Position numbers and translations under genes: made by a program. Positions 31,274-39,912 of a stretch of DNA of 46,053 bases are shown piece by piece. How positions within the stretch are numbered: the first letter of the stretch is position 1; the number at the start of each line of letters is the position of its first letter. The notes under the pieces are model-generated. The model saw only the letters and a list, made by a program, of their open reading frames with translations. It did no database searches and was not told the DNA's origin. Location: NCBI GenBank assembly GCA_028818705.1, contig JAPPNJ010000068.1, forward strand, positions 1 through 46,053. Direction: 5' to 3'. This stretch comes from Candidatus Poribacteria bacterium. Its GTDB lineage: Bacteria > Poribacteria > WGA-4E > WGA-3G.

Positions 31274-32518
31274 ATGAAAAGAAATTTGTTAATCACCCCA
31301 ATTTTGGTAGTATCAATTATTGGATTAAGCCTAAGCCTTCAAAGTTGCAGCACTAACAAGATAAACCTACGGAACATATTGGATACAAGGGAAACCATAC
31401 AGGTGCAGGCATATTGGGATCCGATTGCGGATGCCTCGCTCGGAATGCCCAATTCTTCACCCAAGCACGAAGCCCTTTTCAACAACCTTTCACCAGCGCA
31501 CCCAAGTCAAGAATATGAGATGGACGCTTTCAAAGCCTTTCTTCTAACAGGCTCTGTTCCCGTCGGACACGTATGGGAACTGGATGTCAACGAAGTCCTC
31601 CCCTTTCTCCGGCAGTTTCACTCAGGTGCAACGAGTGAGATGCATATCAATCCAGGTGGAGAAGCTGCCATAGAACCATTTGGTTGGCGTATAGTTCTGA
31701 TAAAGGTAGGTCTGGAGTCAGAGGGTGCCTTCGCATGTCTTCGCGCACTTTCACCGACGCATGCTGAAATTGTCTTCAGAATCCATGCTGAATTTCAATT
31801 GGATAAGGAGGCGCGTGCTTACTTTACACCTGCACAATTCACTGGCAGATTAATACTTAATCGGAACAATGGGACGATTCGCGACTTTTGGCTCCATCTC
31901 CCGCCCCGCAATACCAATGTCGATATTAACGCCTTTGGAAGCGCAGATATGGTGTTTGTGCCCCGTATGGAACTTATTGGACAGAACACGTATGACAAGA
32001 GCGATATTGTCTGGGAGACTGCCATAACCGAAAACGAAGCGAAAGACTTGTTGGAGGCTCCGTTCTACAAGTTTTCAGAAATTGAGAGACTCCCTATTGA
32101 GGAGGCTGTCGCACAAGCACAAGCCGAGAATCGTCCTATTCATGTGGTCCTGACATGGGGTGTGTTTGATGCCGAATCGTGCTGAGCGAGCGGTAAAACC
32201 TTGAGGGCAGTTGTCCTCTCCGATTCAAAAATCATAAAACTGCTCAATAAGCACTATGTCAATACATTCGTTCTGATTAAGGATTTACGTAAACTTCAAA
32301 ATGGAACACAGAACGAGTCAGTAAGTAAATTCGTAAATACGGTCTCCACAACGTTTGAAGAGGCCGTCGCGCGGGGAGTAGATGGTTCGGTAAACAGTTT
32401 TGTACTATCGCCCCAATTGGAGCTGATAGGTCATTTACCTTATCAGGATCTAAACATGAATGCCATTAACGAAACATATCTGACCTTTCTAAAGGATTCT
32501 CTGACCAAAAACAAGTAA
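31274..32518 (+). CDS. selN: selenoprotein N (SELENON) homologue, lipoprotein form, Sec at TGA 32183
   Basis: 414 residues with TGA 32183-32185 read as Sec304. TAAGGAGGTAACAG precedes ATG 31274. The N-terminus MKRNLLITPILVVSIIGLSL ends in S-L-Q-S-C, a lipobox, so the protein should be a membrane lipoprotein facing the periplasm. The core is closer to vertebrate SELENON than the first copy: IVFRIHAEFQLDKEARAYFT, PAQFTGRLILNRNNGTIRDF and NVDINAF, then ENRPIHVVLTWGVFDAESC-Sec-ASGKTLRAVVLSD and LLNKHYVNTFVLIKDLRKLQ, ending with TYLTFLKDSL. It lacks the extra C-terminal domain. Spacing (88 bases) suggests co-transcription with the first copy. Function in vertebrates: ER redox and calcium-linked oxidoreductase; the bacterial role is unknown. 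Confidence 0.88.
32203..32218 (+). promoter_or_regulatory. bacterial SECIS-type stem-loop (second selenoprotein)
   Basis: GAGGGC-AGTT-GTCCTC: six pairs including one G-U, loop AGTT, starting 17 nt after TGA 32183-32185. Compared with the first copy the fourth pair is G-C in place of A-U and the fifth G-U in place of G-C, so pairing is kept while bases change. Confidence 0.75.
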
Positions 32519-32610
32519 GTGCAGCTTGAAGCAGCATCTTTACCGACTGCCGAAAGTGAGCGGAGCTAACGCCCCGACCGCCGACAGCCATTAATAACGA
32601 GGTTTCGATT

Positions 32611-34086
32611 ATGTTATACACCCTAATACGCCAAGAAATTCTCACCCTTATGATGAGCGCGCGATTCCTTGCTGCTGTCGTCATTACGCTTCTGCTCGTC
32701 GTCGCCAATACCATCGTGCTGATTGACGAGCACAAAAACCGAGTGGCAAGCTACAGCCAGCAAGAACAGGTTCATCATGAGAAAGCCATAGCGGCGGAAA
32801 CCTATTCGCAGTTAGAACTCTTTGTTGAACGGCCCCCGAATCCCTTAAGTCTCTTTAGTGCCGGGTTGGATAAACGAATCGGAACGACGGTTGAAATTTA
32901 TCACGGCGAGGTACCGACAATTTCAAGTGTCTCCGCACGAAACCTGGAGAATCCCTACCTAAATCTTTTTTCACAGATTGATCTGGTGTCTATCTTTCAA
33001 GTCGTGTTGAGTCTACTCGCCCTCCTCTTTGCTTACGATGCGATTGCTGGCGATTGGGAAAGCGGCACCCTGCGTCTGGTTATCTCGCACCGAGTGAGGC
33101 GGGGGGCCATCCTGTTTGGGAAATATATCGCTGCCATGATATGCTTGCTGCTGCCCGTGCTGATGAGCCTATTGATGGTAATGCTTCAACTTTCCCTCGC
33201 GAGTTCGATTCAGCTGGGGACAACAGATTTTCTTAGAATTGGCGGAATAGTCGCCACCACAATTATCTACCTATCCGTTTTCTACCTGATTGGACTGTTG
33301 ATTTCCACCATGACCCGCCGCACTGCTACGTCCCTGATGCTCTGTATGTTCTTATGGGTCGCTCTGGTGCTTGTTTATCCGAACTGGAGTCGGTTTACCC
33401 TTAATCCCGTGGGCAACATGCGCGCAGAAAGACAATCCGCGAATCAACAGATTGATCAGATTTGGGAAGAAGCAGACAGGGAAGAAAAACGTTTTTTAGC
33501 CAACAGTCCGCTTGAGGGGGAGCCTCCGCGGTTTAATATCGGTTATTCAGGCTCCTCTTCCTCTGCCGGCAGAAAATATGGGTTTAACATGACCAAAGTG
33601 AACGCGAGTTCAGAGCCGAGCCTCCCACATTTCCAAAACTATCAGGCATTCATCGGCGCGACGCACATTCGCGCCGCGGAAAAGGCTGGGTTGATAAACG
33701 AACAGCGTTGGGCACGCACCGCCATTCGGCAAGCAACATGGGATGAACGGTTGATGAAATTCAGCCCGGCAAGCCTCTATACCTTTGCAACTTCCGCCTG
33801 GACGGGCACGGATCTGAATGGCATGTTAGATTTTATCGGCACAGTACAGACGTACCGCCAGACGCTGATTGACTATTTGCGCGATAAAGACGCGTTTGCG
33901 AGTCGACAGTGGTTTGCTTCTGACCAAGGTGCCGTGGATTGGTGGGATTTGCCAAGGTTTCGCTTTGCACCGGCGGATGTCTCCGAAAACGCACAACGCG
34001 CCTTGGCAGATGTGTCCCTCCTTTTCCTCATGAATATGGTACTGTTTGTGGTGACATTCCTGATCTTTGTCAAAGTTGAAGTTTAA
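32611..34086 (+). CDS. ABC-2 type transporter permease, type B
   Basis: 491 residues from ATG 32611. Helix 1 at about 12-35 (SARFLAAVVITLLLVVANTI), further helices near 130-155, 185-210, 220-245 and 250-270, and a C-terminal helix (DVSLLFLMNMVLFVVTFLIF). The coupling segment FAYDAIAGDWESGTLRLVIS is the type-B version of that in the type-A permeases. The long soluble loop (about 280-430) ends with YRQTLIDYLRDKDAFASRQW, nearly repeated in the truncated gene at the right edge. It follows the second selenoprotein by 92 bases and precedes the type-C permease; with the ATPase at 39158 it probably forms an exporter of unknown substrate. Confidence 0.86.
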   Translation: MLYTLIRQEILTLMMSARFLAAVVITLLLVVANTIVLIDEHKNRVASYSQQEQVHHEKAIAAETYSQLELFVERPPNPLSLFSAGLDKRIGTTVEIYHGEVPTISSVSARNLENPYLNLFSQIDLVSIFQVVLSLLALLFAYDAIAGDWESGTLRLVISHRVRRGAILFGKYIAAMICLLLPVLMSLLMVMLQLSLASSIQLGTTDFLRIGGIVATTIIYLSVFYLIGLLISTMTRRTATSLMLCMFLWVALVLVYPNWSRFTLNPVGNMRAERQSANQQIDQIWEEADREEKRFLANSPLEGEPPRFNIGYSGSSSSAGRKYGFNMTKVNASSEPSLPHFQNYQAFIGATHIRAAEKAGLINEQRWARTAIRQATWDERLMKFSPASLYTFATSAWTGTDLNGMLDFIGTVQTYRQTLIDYLRDKDAFASRQWFASDQGAVDWWDLPRFRFAPADVSENAQRALADVSLLFLMNMVLFVVTFLIFVKVEV

Positions 34087-34299
34087 TGGTTATGGGTTGT
34101 CAGTTCGCAAATCAACGGTATGAATGCCTTAGGGCATTCCCCGGCTGCGCAGGCTTTCAGTAGTCAGTATATAGGGTTTTTGGTAACCATTTGCCCTGCC
34201 CTGGAGTCCTCCAAGTCTGGGTTTTATGTTACATACCAACTTCTTAACTGACAACTGATAACTGACGACTGACAACTATAGAAAATTGGAGAAAACATA
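34087..34299. repeat. composite dispersed repeat (GTCAGT family plus GAATGCC hairpin)
   Basis: Contains TATGGGTTGTCAGTT at the left, the hairpin GAATGCC-TTAG-GGCATTC with flank CAACGGTAT (34113-34139), and at the right end ACTGATAACTGACGACTGACAACTATA. The last 20 bases hold the ribosome site TTGGAGAAA of the next gene. Confidence 0.6.
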
Positions 34300-35859
34300 A
34301 TGATCGGACATATTATTCAAAGAGAGTTCTTTGACCATCTCAACAGTCTCCGCTTTGCCTTGACTGTCATCATCATGGCTGCACTCATGGTAACCAACGC
34401 CGTGGTGCATCTTCAGAGCCATCCAGACAAAATCCGGAACTATTCCGAGAACGTTGCCAGTGACCGCGACAAATTGCAGTCGCGGACAGAACTCTATGAA
34501 TTGCTGAGGAAGGGGCCCGGAAAACTTTACAAACAGCCATCTGCACTGACTTTCATTGCAGACGGTGGAAATGCCTTTCTGCCGGATCGTGGAACACAAA
34601 ATTGGGGATCTTGGAGTAGAACTGCGGGATTCGGCACACAGGTCAAAAGCATCTGGTGGCTGCACTATCCCACCACCAATCCGAACGCGCGAGACCTGCG
34701 TCCCCAGGCGACAAAGATAGACTATGTATTTATCATTACCTATCTGCTCTCTTTCATCCCGCTCCTGTTTACGTTTGACGCACTCTCTGGCGAAAGAGAA
34801 CGCGGAACGCTTCGGTTGTGTCTCGCGAACTCGATTTCGCGGCCCGCCCTATTAATCGGAAAGTTCTTAGGCACCCTGATAGCTGTCCTTATTCCCTTCT
34901 ATTTCGCGGTCCTGCTGAATCTGACGGTAATTTCTACAGATAGTTGGACGCAGCTTGGAGCGGCAGACTGGGGACGTTTGGGGATGATTATGCTGATCGC
35001 CTCAGGCTATGCGAGTATCTTTATCGCAGTAGGGTTGATGGTCTCTGCCGGCACGCGAGATACCCGTGTGAGCCTTGTCGTGCTATTGATTATCTGGGTG
35101 GCACTCGTCGTCTTTATGCCTTCTACCCTCGGCACACTCGCCACAAAGTGGATGTCCCCCGTCCAAACCGCTCACCAGTGGAAAACCGCAAAAAGGAGCG
35201 CCCTTGAGCCGATTCAAGATGATTTTAATCAGCGAATAACTGACAAACAAGCAGCAAAGTCACAAACTGGAAATCTCCTCAATCAATTCATGGACCTTAT
35301 GAAAACTTCGCCTAAAGAGGCGGAAAAATTGGCAAAGGAGAAAGAGGCAGAACTCATGGCGGCGATGGCGATGGCGGAATCCCAAAAAGCAGATGAAGAA
35401 GAATTGCGTATCAAGGCTGAATTCGTCAACAAAGATGTTGAAATTCGGGAGCGGCTGAACCGAGAGCATCTACAGGCACAACTCGCACAGGTCCAGCGCG
35501 CACGGATGGTGACGCGGTTCTCGCCGGCAGCAATCGTCCAATACGCCCTCGAATCAATGACTGGCACCGGGTTGAAACGTCACTTGCAATTCATTGAAGG
35601 TGTGCACCTCCATATCAGAGCGTTCCGAAATTTCGTTATCGAAACAGATCGTGCCGATACAGAGAGCCTTCACATTATCGGAATCCCAGAGGGAATGTCT
35701 AAAAAGCCGATTTTACCGCAGGCACTTCCTACTTTTGAGGATAAAATCACTTTCAGCGACACGTTCAACGCAGCGCTAATGGATATGCTGTTACTCGTTG
35801 GATTGCTCGGTGTGTTTATTTTTGGCGCGTTCTTCGTCTTCATCCGCTCAGATGTGTAA
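34300..35859 (+). CDS. ABC-2 type transporter permease, type C
   Basis: 519 residues from ATG 34300 (MIGHIIQREFFDHLNSLRFA). ABC-2 coupling motif FTFDALSGERERGTLRLCLA; five to six membrane segments between about 15 and 290 plus one at the C-terminus (LLLVGLLGVFIFGAFFVFI). A long soluble region (about 300-480) is helical and rich in Glu/Lys/Ala (EKLAKEKEAELMAAMAMAES), probably coiled coil, and ends with TDRADTESLHIIGIPEGMSK. That C-terminal segment and the N-terminus recur in the minus-strand permease at 43862, so they are paralogues. The type B and C permeases probably pair. Confidence 0.86.
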   Translation: MIGHIIQREFFDHLNSLRFALTVIIMAALMVTNAVVHLQSHPDKIRNYSENVASDRDKLQSRTELYELLRKGPGKLYKQPSALTFIADGGNAFLPDRGTQNWGSWSRTAGFGTQVKSIWWLHYPTTNPNARDLRPQATKIDYVFIITYLLSFIPLLFTFDALSGERERGTLRLCLANSISRPALLIGKFLGTLIAVLIPFYFAVLLNLTVISTDSWTQLGAADWGRLGMIMLIASGYASIFIAVGLMVSAGTRDTRVSLVVLLIIWVALVVFMPSTLGTLATKWMSPVQTAHQWKTAKRSALEPIQDDFNQRITDKQAAKSQTGNLLNQFMDLMKTSPKEAEKLAKEKEAELMAAMAMAESQKADEEELRIKAEFVNKDVEIRERLNREHLQAQLAQVQRARMVTRFSPAAIVQYALESMTGTGLKRHLQFIEGVHLHIRAFRNFVIETDRADTESLHIIGIPEGMSKKPILPQALPTFEDKITFSDTFNAALMDMLLLVGLLGVFIFGAFFVFIRSDV

Positions 35860-35863
35860 TTTA

Positions 35864-36008
35864 ATGGTTGTCGGTTATCAGTTGTCGGTTGTCAGTTAAC
35901 GCTTGTGGCGGTTACGAACGTTTTTTCTGCCACAAACTGCTCTTTATAGTAGATTTGGAAAATAAGTTCACACCTCTTCTGACGGGTTTTACTATAACTG
36001 AAAATCGA
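35864..36008. repeat. dispersed repeat of the GTCAGTT family
   Basis: Left part has TTGTCGGTTATCAGTTGTCG and GTTGTCAGTTAACGC; the centre TTGTGGCGGTTACGAACG resembles TTGTGGCAGTTGCGAATT in the copy at 9887; the right part GGGTTTTACTATAACTGAAA is shared with 45476-45494 (CTTACTATAACTGAAA). Confidence 0.55.
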
Positions 36009-36033
36009 CAACAAATAAAAAAGGAAAGAAAAC

Positions 36034-37743
36034 ATGATAAACAAATTTGTGAAAGGGGCTTTTAACACCGAAACTTCAAAGCACTTGTGGCTCGCTGCTA
36101 TCTTCAGTGTCCTGCTTATCTCAACTGCACAGGCCCGAACAATAGAAAGTGTCATCCCAGGAGATAGTCTCGTCTATCTCAAACTCCAAAATTTAAAAGA
36201 ATGTCGTGAGGCGATCGAGAGCTCGGAAAACTGGAAGGAGGCAGCAGGTATCATCTCCGCCGCCCCGCAATGGCAGCCGATGAATCAATTCATGCAGATG
36301 CTGCCGATGTTTACGGGAACAGACATTCAAGGTCTCATCGAAACCTTTTTGGGAGGTCAAATCGCAGTGACGGTCTCGCCCGGTGCAGAGGGACTAATGG
36401 TGGGTATCGTCATCGAAAACAGAGGCACCCTCCAACAAGCAGAACAAATTCTGTTCCAACTCATCGGAACCCTCAGCAGCATGGTGGGGAACCCAGTACA
36501 ACCCGAAGAGGGTGACTATCAAGGCATCACATATCACACTGCACAGTTAAACACATTGCAGCTCACCTACGGCAGTATCAATGAAACCCTCCTTCTCGTT
36601 GGCATCACGCCGGGCAGTTTCGAGAAGATGATTGACACCTACAAGGCTGAAGAGAAGGCAATCACTGAAAGTACCGCCTATCGTGCTGCTGTGGATAAAT
36701 TTGGAAAAAGCGAGGTATTCGCGTTTGTGAATGTAGAGATAGGGAGTCCTTATCTGAAAGCGATTCTACCCTCCGTTGTCGGCGCGCAATTGGACGCTTT
36801 CCAGACGTTGACCTACAGTTGGGAGTTGTTGCAACCAGGGGGAACCCAACAACTGTCTGGCACATTGAAGAATGACACACAAGGAACACTCATCTCGCTA
36901 TTTCAAGAACCATCCAAAATGCAAGCCATTCAGGGATTGTCAGGGGACGAGGAGTTCTTCCTTACAACCTCGCCATCAAGTTCCCAGATCCTCTATCAGA
37001 CGATTCTTGGCTCCGAGAATGACACAACCCTCAGCAATGAAAAACTTATCAGTTTTCTGATACCCGATCAGACCGACCTGCTTGAGACAGTGACAGGCGA
37101 ACTTGTCATTTCCGCGGATCTTTCCTTCGTAACCATCCTTGATCAAGGAGAACTTAACTTTGCCATCCAGTCGACAAATGGAGAAATTGGCGGTTTTAAA
37201 GCCGAGTTCCCAGAGATGGATTTAGGTGTGATTTTCAATCCCGCCTCCCCCGCGAAATGGCAGGCACTTTTCAACGGTCTCCTCGAAAAACTTAGCATTG
37301 AGTCACCGCAACAGTTCGACTACAAAGGAAAGACATTTAACACCATCTCTATACCCGGCACCCTCTATTACGGAAACGTTAACAAACTGTTTGTGTTGGC
37401 ATTTTCCAAGGAAAAGTATCAATCTATCGTTGACAACCTCTTAGATGAAAACCTAACACCCTTCCTTAAAAAGAAACTGGAGCGTTTACCTGCAAATCCA
37501 GCGTGCTTGTTTCAACTCAACGTAGAAAAGTTTTTACCTCTTGTTGAGACTGAAGGAATCCCGTGGTGGAGACCGGAAATAGTTGACTTTACGCAAAAGA
37601 TAGGAGTCATGTTCGCTTCGTTTGCTGTCGGAGGGGATACGGCATCGTTGGAACTGACACTCTCACGTGAAGAAAAACCAATTAATGCGGTTGCAAGGTT
37701 AGCACCTATAATCTTCTTCCTCGCTACACTAAACCAGCAGTGA
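36034..37743 (+). CDS. exported DUF3352-like protein
   Basis: 569 residues from ATG 36034 (AAAAGGAAAGAAAAC upstream). Signal peptide ends near STAQA (about residue 34). The opening of the mature part, TIESVIPGDSLVYLKLQNLK, and a repeated plan of alpha/beta units of about 150-200 residues (GLMVGIVIENRGTLQQAEQI, YQGITYHTAQLNTLQLTYGS, then later YKGKTFNTISIPGTLYYGNV) resemble large exported DUF3352-type proteins of Cyanobacteria and Planctomycetes, whose function is not known. It has no lipobox and no membrane segment after the signal, apart from a weak hydrophobic C-terminus (PIIFFLATLN). It lies in the transporter locus, perhaps as an extracytoplasmic partner. Confidence 0.72.
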   Translation: MINKFVKGAFNTETSKHLWLAAIFSVLLISTAQARTIESVIPGDSLVYLKLQNLKECREAIESSENWKEAAGIISAAPQWQPMNQFMQMLPMFTGTDIQGLIETFLGGQIAVTVSPGAEGLMVGIVIENRGTLQQAEQILFQLIGTLSSMVGNPVQPEEGDYQGITYHTAQLNTLQLTYGSINETLLLVGITPGSFEKMIDTYKAEEKAITESTAYRAAVDKFGKSEVFAFVNVEIGSPYLKAILPSVVGAQLDAFQTLTYSWELLQPGGTQQLSGTLKNDTQGTLISLFQEPSKMQAIQGLSGDEEFFLTTSPSSSQILYQTILGSENDTTLSNEKLISFLIPDQTDLLETVTGELVISADLSFVTILDQGELNFAIQSTNGEIGGFKAEFPEMDLGVIFNPASPAKWQALFNGLLEKLSIESPQQFDYKGKTFNTISIPGTLYYGNVNKLFVLAFSKEKYQSIVDNLLDENLTPFLKKKLERLPANPACLFQLNVEKFLPLVETEGIPWWRPEIVDFTQKIGVMFASFAVGGDTASLELTLSREEKPINAVARLAPIIFFLATLNQQ

Positions 37744-37928
37744 TATAGAAGGAACTTTTCTCAGTAACAAGTGTGTAAAACATTACTACTGAAAATAATG
37801 CAACCTTTCCACTCCCAAAACGCGTCACTATGACATAGGCTAAAATATTGTTGATAGCTAAACCGAAAAAAATAGTCCGAAGGGATTTAACGCCTCTTAG
37901 GTTACAATAATAAAGGAGATTCGGAACG

Positions 37929-38840
37929 ATGAGAAGTATTTTTCGCAATACAAGTCTCTCTCTCTTCACAGTTTTGGGACTCGCCTTTTTTTTCAGTGGT
38001 TGCAGCACGTATTCGTTTACACACAGTTCTCAAACAGGATCATCGAACATGATGTTACGTGAATCCGCTAAATTTGAATGGGGAGGACATCATTTTAACA
38101 AACCGTATAACGGTCCACAAAACGCGCAGGAATTGATGAAAGCCTTCGACACGATTTATAACAGTGGATACTCAAAGACCGAGGCGAGTGTCTTTCGTAA
38201 GGTCGCTGGCAAAGAAATCACAAGTCACAGTAGCGAACTCACAGTGAGCGAGATAGATGCAAGGTATCCACGGGCAGCGTGGCTTCAGATGCTTTTGGAC
38301 AGAGGTATCACCATAGAAAATTTCCACGAATACTCAAATTACCTGCTAAAGCGTCACACTTTAGTCCTGCTGGAAGACCACCCGGATCTGCGGCAGTCTG
38401 GCATCCTCGATATTCCAACGACAGAGGATTGGGAAACTTACAAAGAGGCTTACATTAACAAGTTGGTAAAGGATCACACCAAGATTCGGAAAACCACAGC
38501 ACAGATTGAACGCAGCAAGAAGGAAATCGAACTTACCAAAGCACGGATCAAACACAACAAAGAGCAAATCGAACGTGCTATTGAACAGAGCAAGGCAGAA
38601 ATTGAACGCGCCAAGGCTCAACTTGAACACAGCAAGGTTCAACTCGAACATGCCCAGAAAGCGATGAATTCACAGCAGCTTGAACAGATCAGAAAGCAAC
38701 TTGAACATGCTAAGAAACAGATCAAGCACATACAAGGAACGCTATCTGTTCCCAAAGAACTGATTCTGCCTCCAGTACCGATTCCGCCTCCGGTACCGAA
38801 ATTAGAAATGAGAGAGCGGTCTTCCTATCCGCCTCTATAG
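37929..38840 (+). CDS. lipoprotein with long heptad coiled coil and Pro-rich tail
   Basis: 303 residues from ATG 37929 (AAAGGAGATTCGG upstream). Signal and lipobox: LGLAFFFSGCSTYSF, Cys25. Residues about 30-185 are a mixed globular part (AELMKAFDTIYNSG-like helices; sequence NAQELMKAFDTIYNSGYSKT). Residues about 195-275 form about eleven unbroken 7-residue repeats (QIERSKK, EIELTKA, RIKHNKE, QIERAIE, EIERAKA, QLEHSKV, QLEHAQK), a clear coiled coil. A Pro-rich end (LPPVPIPPPVPKLE) and SSYPPL follow. Such proteins often bridge membrane and envelope or act as adaptor rods for an exporter. It precedes the ATPase of the locus. Function unknown. Confidence 0.78.
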   Translation: MRSIFRNTSLSLFTVLGLAFFFSGCSTYSFTHSSQTGSSNMMLRESAKFEWGGHHFNKPYNGPQNAQELMKAFDTIYNSGYSKTEASVFRKVAGKEITSHSSELTVSEIDARYPRAAWLQMLLDRGITIENFHEYSNYLLKRHTLVLLEDHPDLRQSGILDIPTTEDWETYKEAYINKLVKDHTKIRKTTAQIERSKKEIELTKARIKHNKEQIERAIEQSKAEIERAKAQLEHSKVQLEHAQKAMNSQQLEQIRKQLEHAKKQIKHIQGTLSVPKELILPPVPIPPPVPKLEMRERSSYPPL

Positions 38841-38955
38841 GAAATAGATTATTCTGTTTCGGCAGTACTGCGGGGTTACACACTATTCGATTCTGCCAAT
38901 GCATTTTACAAGACATGGACTTGGTATTAGGGCATTCAGTTCTTCTGTAGGCGGG

Positions 38956-39001
38956 GAATGCCACACGGCATTCATACCCGGTTCATGCCATAAGGCATGA
39001 A
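38956..39001. repeat. two adjacent covarying hairpins (GAATGCC and TTCATGCC type)
   Basis: GAATGCC-ACAC-GGCATTC (38956-38973) and TTCATGCC-ATAA-GGCATGAA (38982-39001), the latter followed by TACCGTTGATT. Same family as 4353-4370; stem changes are matched on both sides. Confidence 0.65.
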
Positions 39002-39093
39002 TACCGTTGATTGTGATTCGGAACTCCGATTCCCGACTCCGCAAATCAAGGAAACCACGAAGATAAATGACCCCGAATTGGCATGCATCTCAC

Positions 39094-39122
39094 TTGAAAA
39101 TTCCATAGATTTCTGGTATCAT
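39094..39122 (+). promoter_or_regulatory. sigma-70 type promoter of the ATPase/NEW3/TolC operon
   Basis: TTGAAA (39094-39099), 17-base spacer, TATCAT (39117-39122); start of transcription near 39129, about 29 bases before the ATG. It gives the ATPase, NEW3 and TolC genes their own transcript. Confidence 0.6.
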
Positions 39123-39157
39123 AAGTTCAGAGGTCAACCAACTACAGGAGAAATCCG

Positions 39158-39892
39158 ATGTTAGAAACCCGTGATCTTACAAAAGTCTATAACGAAAGCG
39201 TTTTAGCCGTTAACAATTTAAACCTGAAAGTAGATGATGGTGAAATTTATGTCGTCCTTGGCGCGAACGGTGCCGGAAAAAGCACGACGATCTCCATGCT
39301 CCTGAACTTCATCGAACCGACGAGCGGCACCGCACTCGTCGGCGATATTGAGATTCCGAAGTTTCCGCTCGAGGCGAAGAAGCATCTCGCCTACGTCTCA
39401 GAGAACGTCGAGCTTTATCGTAACTTCACAGCGCGGCAGAACCTCTCCTTTTTCGCAAAACTCGGTGGACGCAAGAAGGTGTCGAATGCTGAGTTAGACG
39501 CGACCCTTGAACGTGTCGGTTTGCCGGAGGAGGCATTTACGCGACGTGTCAAGACCTTCTCCAAAGGGATGCGTCAACGTCTGGGCATTGCAATCGCTAT
39601 TATGAAGAACGCACAAGCCGTCCTACTTGATGAACCTACCTCTGGCTTAGATCCCAAAGGCGGTGCTGATTTCCTAAACCTGCTCCGTGAACTAAGAGAG
39701 GAAGGGAAAGCCATCTTCATGTCCACACACGACATCTTCCGTGCGAAAGAGATCGCCGACAGAATCGGCATCCTTGTGCAAGGTAATCTGGAGCGGGAAC
39801 TAACGCGCCAAGAGATTCAAGAAGAGGACCTTGAGGCACTGTACCTGCACTACGTCGCCGGATATGAACCCGAGGAAGACACAACCGAATAG
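39158..39892 (+). CDS. ABC transporter ATP-binding protein
   Basis: 244 residues from ATG 39158 (ACAGGAGAAATCC upstream). Energy-coupling subunit of an ABC-2 exporter, on the inner face of the membrane. Walker A GANGAGKST (residues 35-43), Q-loop region LAYVSENVELYRNFTARQNL, signature FSKGMRQRLGIAIAI, Walker B AVLLDEPTSGLDP and switch His in MSTHDIF. The ABC signature S-K-G-M-R-Q is the usual ABC-2 (drug/lipid exporter) variant. It is the only ATPase in the window while six permease genes surround it, so it may serve several of them. The next gene starts 21 bases later. Confidence 0.95.
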   Translation: MLETRDLTKVYNESVLAVNNLNLKVDDGEIYVVLGANGAGKSTTISMLLNFIEPTSGTALVGDIEIPKFPLEAKKHLAYVSENVELYRNFTARQNLSFFAKLGGRKKVSNAELDATLERVGLPEEAFTRRVKTFSKGMRQRLGIAIAIMKNAQAVLLDEPTSGLDPKGGADFLNLLRELREEGKAIFMSTHDIFRAKEIADRIGILVQGNLERELTRQEIQEEDLEALYLHYVAGYEPEEDTTE

Positions 39893-39912
39893 AGATAGAA
39901 GGGTGAAAAAAT

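Larger units (their letters stand above)
38841..39157. other. 317-base spacer with repeat hairpins and a promoter
   Basis: Two palindromes of the GAATGCC class lie at 38956-38973 and 38982-39001. They are followed by GATTCGGAACTCCGATTCCC (39016-39035), a decayed palindrome of the GCGATTCGGAGATCGC kind. A promoter for the ATPase gene is at 39094-39122. No gene is present. Confidence 0.55.

Noticed and set aside
30445..32185. Pseudogenes or sequencing errors causing the TGA codons
   Set aside because: The same codon lies at the same place in two diverged paralogues, the downstream frames are fully conserved, and a matched hairpin follows each.
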